From assembly GCF_932294415.1 (NCBI RefSeq), contig NC_065535.1:9481282-9545281 (forward strand): a stretch of DNA of 64,000 nt, written 5' to 3'. This DNA is from Quercus robur (lineage: Eukaryota > Streptophyta > Magnoliopsida > Fagales > Fagaceae). How positions within the stretch are numbered: position 1 is the first letter of the stretch; each line of letters begins with the position of its first letter. This document shows, in pieces, positions 56,814 to 64,000 of this stretch. A model generated the notes under the pieces. It made no database searches. It was not told the DNA's origin and saw only the letters and a list, made by a program, of their open reading frames with translations. The translations under genes were made by a program, and so were the position numbers.

Positions 56814-57959
56814 ATGATCCATGCCTACTATCTCACACTCTCCAGGTTTGTAAGTAAGGATCCTTTACTCCTTTACTCTTTCTATTTTTGGTTTTAATTA
56901 AATGCTTTAGTGAAGTTGGTTGGCTATAGTAGAAAATAAGGACTATTAATTTGGTTGCTAGAAAGTAGAGGACAACAGAGAAATGCTGCATTGCAACTTT
57001 GATTCATGGGCTTTATGGTTGTTTTAACTGCTTTGCACGATGAAAAACCCCACTTAGCCTCTTGGTGTATTAGGCTCAGTTGAGAATAGGTTTTTGTTTT
57101 CTTTAATACCCCACAGTGAAAAACTTATAATTTGATTTTCTTAAGTTTTGTACTAATATTTTTATATTATTTAGGGCCTCTATGATAGAGAGAATAATTC
57201 CATTTGTTTCTCTAGGAATTTTGGAGTGCAAGCCTTAGCAAAGTCATTGAAGTCTCAATTAAAATTTCCTCGCAAGTATCCTATTGGGCAGATTCAAATG
57301 GCAAATACCCATGATTCTATCCTTAGTGGTGGCAACAGTGAGTCAAGAGGTGCCTCGGTTGTTCTAGAAGGCTTGGATTGTAGTGGGAAGACTTCACAGT
57401 CTAGTAGATTACTCTCATACTTGGAGGGACTGGGGCATTCAGCTGAATTATGGAGGTTTCCTGACAGAAGTACAGATGTTGGGCAAATGATATCTTCTTA
57501 CCTTTCCAACAAATCACAATTGGACGATCACATGATCCATCTTCTCTTTAGTGCAAATCGTTGGGAGAAGAGGTTTGTTATGTTACTTTTATGCTGTTTG
57601 ATGTGTTCTGGTTTGTGGAATTTTGGCTATAGGCTGAAATGCCTTGTTTGTTCTGATATTAGTTTCTTGCTTGTTCTATTTCTTATGCCTACCTAAAAGG
57701 GAAATGAGAAACAAATCTTGGAATTTGATAATAAAACATACAATGCAAACCTTCAATGCTTAACAATGTTATGAACCTTAAGGTTCTTGAATATGGAGAA
57801 TGGAACAATTATAAAGGCATTACCTATGACAAGGCTAAAAGTCTAATTTGAAAGCACTTTGAGAGTGGACTTTGGCTTCTATCTCATTCTCGACATCAAA
57901 TTTCATCACTTTTATTGATTCTATGAATTTTAGATAGCTTTTATTTTTCTTTTAGACTA

Positions 57960-58110
57960 AAGTACACTTTTGGCTCTTAAAAGTTTGGGGCTTTTTTCAT
58001 TTTGTCCCTTCATGTTTCAAAATTTTCATTTTGGTCCTTCATGTTTGATTCAATTTTTTGTTTGACCCTTCACGTGTCAAAATTTTTATTTTCTTAAAGG
58101 GCTAAAAGAA
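57960..58110. repeat. Interspersed repeat fragment in the kinase intron
   Basis: Repeated words such as CATTTTGTCCCTTCATG, CATTTTGGTCCTTCATG and TTTGACCCTTCACG give a short internally repetitive block like one arm of a fold-back element. No opposite arm was found. Confidence 0.45.
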
Positions 58111-58249
58111 AGGGTCATTATGTTTCATATTATTTATTTGTAGGAAGTCACATAAAAGTGATGGATAACACGCTTGAAATTGCATTTATAAACCCAAGTA
58201 TATTTTGGACAAATAAATAATTCCTATAGCATTCCTTGGAATAAACCAA

Positions 58250-59340
58250 ACACGGTGTTAGGAGCTTTACAAGTTGCTGATGATGGCATGAGGAAGTGGA
58301 ATGCTTGGACAACATCAGGCCAGTCACATGGCTCAATGTTTTCTCAAGACACCAATGGCTCCTCATGCCTATCTAGTGAAGCTCCTAAGTGCTCTTTGAG
58401 GGAGACAAGCCCGGTCTCCTTGCTGGAATCAGATTGATGAGCATGATGAGGGACAGCATGTGGAGGCACCTTGCTCCACATGATGCCCCAAGGCCATGGT
58501 AGAGGAGGGCCATGGTGGGTAGAGATGGATTGTTGATGATGGGCAGCAGCAGGTGGTACTGACCCTACGTGGTAGTGCATGGCATGATGGCTTAGTTAGT
58601 GGTTGCTTTGTATGTGGGCTTGGTGGCTTGGGTGCAAGGAAGTGCTGGGTTGCTGTGATGATGATATGTTCTGCAAGACATTGGGCTGGTTGGTGCTGGC
58701 TAAATGCATGGACTTGTATGAGTGGGCTGATGGCAGTTACTTGGTATGTTGCTGATGGACATGTTATGTGGGTTGTGATGCTGATGAGAAGGGCTTGGGC
58801 AGAGGGCCAAGGCTTCTAAAACGTGGTGAAACTATCATGTGTGTGGGCTGCTGGAACATGGGCAGAAGCCCTATGAGGATGTGTTGAGTAATGGGCTAGC
58901 ATGTGCAGAGTGTGCAGCAACAGTTATTGGCAGTTACCAAACGTTTCCAGGCTTTGTGGATGTTCAGACATGCTGAGTAAGGCCTGGAAACGTGTAAAGC
59001 AGGCCAAGACAGCATCAATGAAGGTGTCCTAAGTCAGATCACATGTGGCAGCAAGTCCTGGACAAGGGGCAGTTACTTGGTAGTAACTGCTGTGACAATT
59101 TATTCTGTATATTATCCTAGGCTGTTGGGGTTGTCAACAGCAGAGTGTGTATTATTTGCTTAGAGAATTTCGTGTGTATTCTCCAGGCTTCCTTTGTACT
59201 TGGTATTGAGTAATAAAGGTTGGGGTTGGTGCCCTATAAACACTGTGTGTGCTGTGTGTGTGCATTCCCTTGATAAAACTGTTCTAAGTGTTCCTGCAGT
59301 GTGTGTGTGGAGTGTTGGCTGAGACTAAGTCAATGGGCTT
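58250..59340. mobile_element. Possible LTR-like or other dispersed element in the kinase intron
   Basis: This block differs from its surroundings: richer in G and in TGG/CATG words, with an AATAAA-like TTGAGTAATAAAGG near 59210 followed by a TGTGTG-rich end, as in the R/U5 part of an LTR. No TG..CA ends with a matching target duplication were found. It is a broken or misjudged element. Confidence 0.3.
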
Positions 59341-60727
59341 AGTGCCATCACAGGCAGAAAATTTAAGAGAAAAATTGACCTTGTGACACACAGGTATCTC
59401 TCATTACTCGGAATCTTATTAATGTTTCAATCAAATCAAGGGTGGATATAGTTATATTTCCGAGAATCCAGGTTTCCAGTGTGGTTTCTTGAGTTATGGT
59501 CAGACTGGATGTGGTTTCATAAGAGTTTTAGAATGTGATATCACAAATATTTGTGAATTGGTATCTTGGCTGCACTTGATGCAGAATGTGTATAGTAGAT
59601 AAGTGCCATATGGGAAACACTGACACAACAAAATGTCCCACATGTCTATGCTAGATGTGTGTTGGACACAGATATGCCAGGGACACGGTTGCTCGTGTGT
59701 CTGTGGTGTGTCCCAAAATAAAATAATATTAATTTTATTCTAATAAGGTCAAGACAACATGGAGACACAACTGTAAAAAGAATAGGAAAAAAATATCAAT
59801 GCTTCAGATCTTCATATGCAATCTGCTCTCTTTGATTCAATCTGCACTCCAGCCACTAAACAGCCAGATTGACGCCATTCTAAGCTCATCGGCACTTCTA
59901 CAAGTCAACGATCTCTTTCGTCCTCATCTGATACATGGTTGTCCTAGTCCAAAGCTTGAAATGGATGGATCTGTTGCTTCCTCTATTGCTAATTGGTACT
60001 TCTACAAGCTCATCAATGATCTCTTTTTGTTGTGGCTTGAAATGAAATTAAGCTCTTCTGGGTGTTTATGACGACATCATCTTGCTCTCTCTTATTGCCT
60101 AGTTTTATTTTTCTCTCTTGAGACTTTTGGTGATAGTAAGCAAAAAATAACAAAGGGTAGTAACAAAATAAAGAATAAGAAATGAAAACTATAATTAGTA
60201 CATAATAGGTGGTCCCTATTCCTTTGACCAATACAATCCATTATATTTCTTTTCCTTTTATTTTTTTGTTTCAACTTTGCACATTGACCCCAAAGAAAGA
60301 AAATCTAAACAAGAAATAAAAATATTATTTATTTCTAAAGCCTGAATGGCAGAGGGCTTGGTTTTTATGTTTCTGCTGATCATTTTATTTCTTGGGACAA
60401 AAGCTCGAGTGACTATATGCACAAGAACACTTTTGACTGTGGTTGGACTTTTACTCAGTTAGCCATAGTGCATGTGCAGATCATTGATGGAAACTAAATT
60501 GAAGACTGGAACCACCCTTATTGTCGACCGCTATTCCTATTCTGAGGTAGCTTTCTCATCTGCCAAAGGACTTGGTGTTGAATAGTGTAAGGTGAAAATA
60601 TTGTTCAGACTGTTCATAAATTAACTTTTATGTATTTTATCATGTTTTGAGAAGAAGTCTTTTGCAGGCACCAAAGGTTGGGTTGCTAGCTCCAGATCTG
60701 GTATTGTACCTTGACATATAGCCAGAG

Positions 60728-61259
60728 GTAAGTTGTAGCTACTACTCTGTTGACTTTTGTAATTATCAAAGACTTCAGCCATATTATCAACATGTGTTTC
60801 TTTGAGTTCTGCAGGATTTTTGTTTCATTTGATAAGTTCTTTGAGTTCTATAGGTTTAAGGCATGAACTGTCCTGCCTGAGAGCTGGTGTGCCATGTGTT
60901 GAAAGATTTCATCATGTTCATTTTTATCTAAATTGTATTTGAGACACACATACCGCTTTATGTGGTGTTGGCTCCACATCTGGTATTGTTTCTTACGTGC
61001 ATAAAGATTCTGGGCTGTCAAGACCACCTCATCCAGCTGAATCTAAAAATAAATAACAGAAGAAAAGGGGAGGGGGAAAAAAGTGAGATGGTAAGTATAG
61101 CCTTTTATGCTGGGAATTCATGAACCAAAATCAACCAACTCTAATGGTTTTGTTAAATCGGATGACTATCCATTGAGCCATTGTGATAATTTGTTTTGAG
61201 ACTTCTTTTGCATTTGGAAGATGTTATCAGTGAGAAGGAGAGAATTTAATAAATGATGC
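60728..61259. other. Region between the kinase remnant and the terminal LINE
   Basis: No kinase C-terminal exon, LINE sequence or other gene was recognised here. It may be kinase intron sequence or the LINE's 5' flank. Confidence 0.4.
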
Positions 61260-64000
61260 CTCAATCAAGGGCAAGAAAGTAATTGCCCGTTCTAGGGCTT
61301 ACACTGATATGAATGTAAGTGCCAATATAAAAGATAGGAAGACCTCAGTGAGCTATTCCAAGAGTGAGGAGTCTTTAACCACAAAGAACCTAACTGATAT
61401 CCTAAATGGAAAGTTCCAGTTCAAGAGTCAACCCGAGGGCCAAGTGGGCAATTCTATTAGAAGGAAAAGTGGTGGAAATTCTGTTGATTGTGATAGAGGA
61501 AATCCGAGCAAATTCGACACAAGTCCTGGGGTGGTTCAATCACAGGCTATGGAAAGCTTGGAAATGGATATTCCCCTTAACCCCACTAAGCATGAAGACG
61601 GGCTGCCTGCCACACACAGACTCGACTAGGGGTTTGATGGAAAACCCATGGTGGAGCCATCTGTTCGACATCTCGGAACCAGAGGAAGCGAGAAGGATTG
61701 TTTGGGAAACCATTCCACAAATCCACCCAGCCTCGATGTTGTGTGAAGTGGAGCCAGAGCTGAGTCTCACGATGAGAAGAATGTTGGAGAATCAGCCCAT
61801 TGCAACTGCCTTCATGGGCAACAGACATGCGTTAAAGATCCTTCAAGTGTTTCAACCAATTTTGGTGTTCAATCTCCACGTCATCGCCAGAGAGGAGGTA
61901 GGGGTGCTGGAGCACTGGCTAACGATGATGCCGGGGTTGGAGTAGACAATAGAGTTGATGAGGAAGACCGGATGGAATTTAATGGAGGAAGCGAGACTGC
62001 TTTCACCCTTCAATGAGTGCCCCACCCCTGATCATTGTTTAGTCATGAATATCATAGCATGGAATTGCAGGGGCACTCTAAAGCCCAACTTCCAAAATTT
62101 TGAGAATTGGTCCAGAATCACGACCTAGCCATTCTTATTATCATGGAGACCCAAGTAGGTGGAGAGAGAGCTAAAGAAATCTTGGATAGGCTGCCTTTTG
62201 ATAGGGCTATCCATACTGACACCATTGGCTACACGGGTGGCTTATAGGTTTTGTGGAACTCCGGTAGAGTCGTGGTTTCTCCTCTGGCTACAACAAAGCA
62301 AGAAATTCACATCACAGTCAAGGTGAGACCCTTAAACTTTTATTTTCTAGTTTCTGCTGTGTATGCCAGCCCTAGATTCAATGAAAGATGGGTTTTATGG
62401 AATAACCTTAAAAATGTAGCTAAACTTCATAATAAACTTTGGATTATTGTTGGTGATTTTAACGAAGTTCTTGCAGATGGGGAAAAATTTGGGGGTAGGT
62501 CTGTTAATATAAACCCCTCACTTTTGTTTAAGGAGTGCCTTGATGCTTGTAATATGGTGGACCTGGGCTTCTCGGAGCCTAGTACACATGGTCAAATTTA
62601 AGGGAAGTTAGCAGACTGATATTGGAAAGATTGGATAGGTTCTTCGTCAATCCGGGCTAGTGCACCATGTATCTAAATGCTAGAGTTGTCCACCTGACCA
62701 GAGTTCACTCGGATCATTGCTCTGTACTACTTGATTTTGACCACTGAGATTTCACGAGACTCGAGAGGCCTTTCAAATTCCAAAGTTTCTGGCTCTCTGA
62801 TCTATCTTTTCCAAAAACCATCTCTGATGCCTAGGCTCAATCTACTCACCTTGCTGAGGCAGTGGAGAAGTTTACCAAGAATGCTACCGATTGGAACCTT
62901 AACCATTTCGGGAATATCTTTGTTAAGAAAAGGAGGCTAATGGCCAGATTAAATGGCTGTCAAAAAGCTCTAGCAGCGAGACCTTCCCCTATCCTTGTTG
63001 ATTTGGAAAAGAGCCTCCAATGCGATCTCAATGAGGTCTTGAACCAGGAGCAGGAGCAGGAGCTTTGGGCTCTCAAGTCTAGAGTTAATTGGATGCTGTT
63101 AGGAGATCGCAATATTCTTCTCTCCTTGTCTTGACGCTAGTTAGGAGAAGAAGGAACAGAATTACTTGCATGAAGAATAATGTGGGCGATTGGATCCAAG
63201 AAGAGACTTAGATCATGGATTTTGTCCGAAAAGGGTTTGAAGACTTGTATACAAGTGGTCACCTTATGGCAAATTGGCATCTCTTGCCCAAATCCCCTTG
63301 GCAAGCATCCTTATCTGATACCGAGAGGGATTGCCTGTATGATTCGGTGTCCACAGAGGAGGTTAAAAAAGCCTTGTGGTCCATCAAAGCTTTCAAAGCT
63401 CTAGGACCGGACGGCCTCCATGCCGGGTTTTTTCAACGTTTTTGGTTGACTGTTGGTGACTCAGTGACGAAGGAAATAAAAACTATTTTCCACGAGAAGA
63501 GAATTCTGGAGTACCTAAATGAAACAAATATTACTCTCGGGAAATATCGCCCGATTGGGCTTTGTAATACAGTATATAAAATGGTCACAAAGATCATTGT
63601 AGTAAGGCTCAGATCGCTCCTCGACAAGCTTGTCTCTCCAGTGCAAACAACATTCGTCCCGGGTAGAAAGGGAGTTGACAACGCGATTATTGTCCAGGAA
63701 ATCATCCTCACAATTGGTAGGAAAAAAGGGAATGTGGGCAACATGGCGATAAAGGTGGATTTGGAATAAGCCTATGACAAGCTTGAATGGAGCTTCATTC
63801 GTGAAACGCTTCTAAAGGCTAATATTCATTGAGATCCTGTGCATCTCATCATGAGCTGCGTTTCAACCACGTCTACTTCTGTACTGTTTAATGGAGGGAA
63901 ACTGGAGGCCTTTTACCCCTCTCGTGGGATCCGCCAAGGGGACCTGTTGTCTCCCTACATCTTCATCTTGTGCATGGAAGTCCTGGGTCAACTTATTGAA
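61260..64000 (+). mobile_element. L1-type LINE, broken, running off the window end
   Basis: An ORF1 C-terminal part (about 61309-62016; KNLTDILNGKFQFKSQ, later FGVQSPRHRQRGGRGAG) is followed by ORF2 starting MNIIAWNCRGTLKP at 62045. The endonuclease shows METQVGGERAKEILDRL, WIIVGDFNEVLADGEKFGG and VHSDHCSVLLDFDH. The reverse transcriptase shows ALGPDGLHAGFFQRFW, YRPIGLCNTVYKMVTKII, FVPGRKGVDNAIIVQEI and GIRQGDLLSPYIFILCMEVL. Multiple stops and frame changes occur, so it is dead. It is a different copy from the 26-31 kb LINE, because this copy keeps the RT that the other lacks. The YADD box would lie beyond base 64000. Confidence 0.88.

Larger units (their letters stand above)
56814..60727 (+). 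pseudogene. ZEU1: Thymidylate kinase (dTMP kinase) gene, decayed and truncated
   Basis: dTMP kinase makes dTDP for DNA synthesis; the plant gene supplies nucleus and organelles. In-phase exons: 56814-56845 (MIHAYYLTLSR), 57216-57572, 60480-60591 and 60668-60727. They give QMANTHDS, VVLEGLDCSGKTSQ (P-loop), AELWRFPDRSTDVGQMISSY, DDHMIHLLFSANRWEKRS, LKTGTTLIVDRYSYSEVAFS, and PKVGLLAPDLVLYLDI. Damage: the P-loop is normally DRSGKST; here Arg is Cys and ST is TS. YSYSG has become YSYSE. Two in-frame TAG codons stand at the expected Trp of GVEWCK and after YLDI. The C-terminal exons (ERGGYG type) were not found before the LINE at 61.3 kb. The middle intron of 2.9 kb is filled with repeats. A working copy presumably exists elsewhere. 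Confidence 0.85.

Noticed and set aside
58250-59340. A third solo LTR
   Set aside because: A polyadenylation-like signal and TG-rich end are suggestive, but no paired TG..CA ends with a target duplication could be found, so it is kept only as a low-confidence element.
1-64000. CRISPR arrays, rRNA, tRNA, organelle-derived DNA
   Set aside because: No regular repeat-spacer pattern, rRNA core sequence, complete tRNA cloverleaf or recognisable plastid or mitochondrial gene was seen. The tandem repeats present have two copies each.

Overview
The window is nuclear DNA of a flowering plant. Evidence is the many-exon genes with GT/AG introns, AT-rich intergenic DNA, plant-only families (a PMT-type methyltransferase, a thylakoid-lumen precursor) and a dense plant transposon load (L1 and RTE LINEs, MULEs, hAT relatives, MITEs, solo LTRs). 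It looks like a woody eudicot. The species cannot be fixed from the sequence, and any closer placement would be a guess.

Five host genes read as intact when spliced by eye; in each the exons sum to a whole number of codons. They are TYW1 (2782-7897, minus; wybutosine synthesis on tRNA-Phe), a PMT28-like Golgi methyltransferase (9847-15686, minus), a CNNM/DUF21-CBS membrane protein (17995-24767, minus), a leucine-carboxyl-methyltransferase-like protein (33046-34823, plus) and an unrecognised thylakoid-lumen protein with a twin-arginine signal (37138-39600, minus). They are unrelated housekeeping or organelle genes and share no pathway.

The rest is largely transposon territory. At 26.0-30.9 kb an internally deleted L1 LINE carries a nested Pack-MULE (27271-28396) that has captured the leader and first 62 codons of a CSLC-type xyloglucan glucan synthase gene. 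From 41.8 to 54.5 kb lie three TIR elements that share one kind of short palindrome (AACTCGA...TCGAGTT). One is an 8.4 kb MULE (43142-51509) with a C-terminally damaged MURA transposase, which also encloses three spliceable exons of the Mediator gene MED27. Two solo LTRs with perfect 5-bp target duplications sit at 40036-40618 and 52320-53162.

The right end holds a decaying thymidylate kinase gene (56814-60727; two in-frame stops, a changed P-loop, missing C-terminus), followed by a 5'-truncated L1 LINE that runs off the window.

The most unusual observations are: (1) the palindrome-array syntax shared by three separate transposons; (2) two independent gene captures by MULE-type elements; (3) a set of tiny poly(T) insertions of 16-50 bp, each bounded by clear target-site duplications, which look like extreme 5'-truncated LINE or SINE tails. 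No tRNA, rRNA, CRISPR or organelle-derived segment was recognised.
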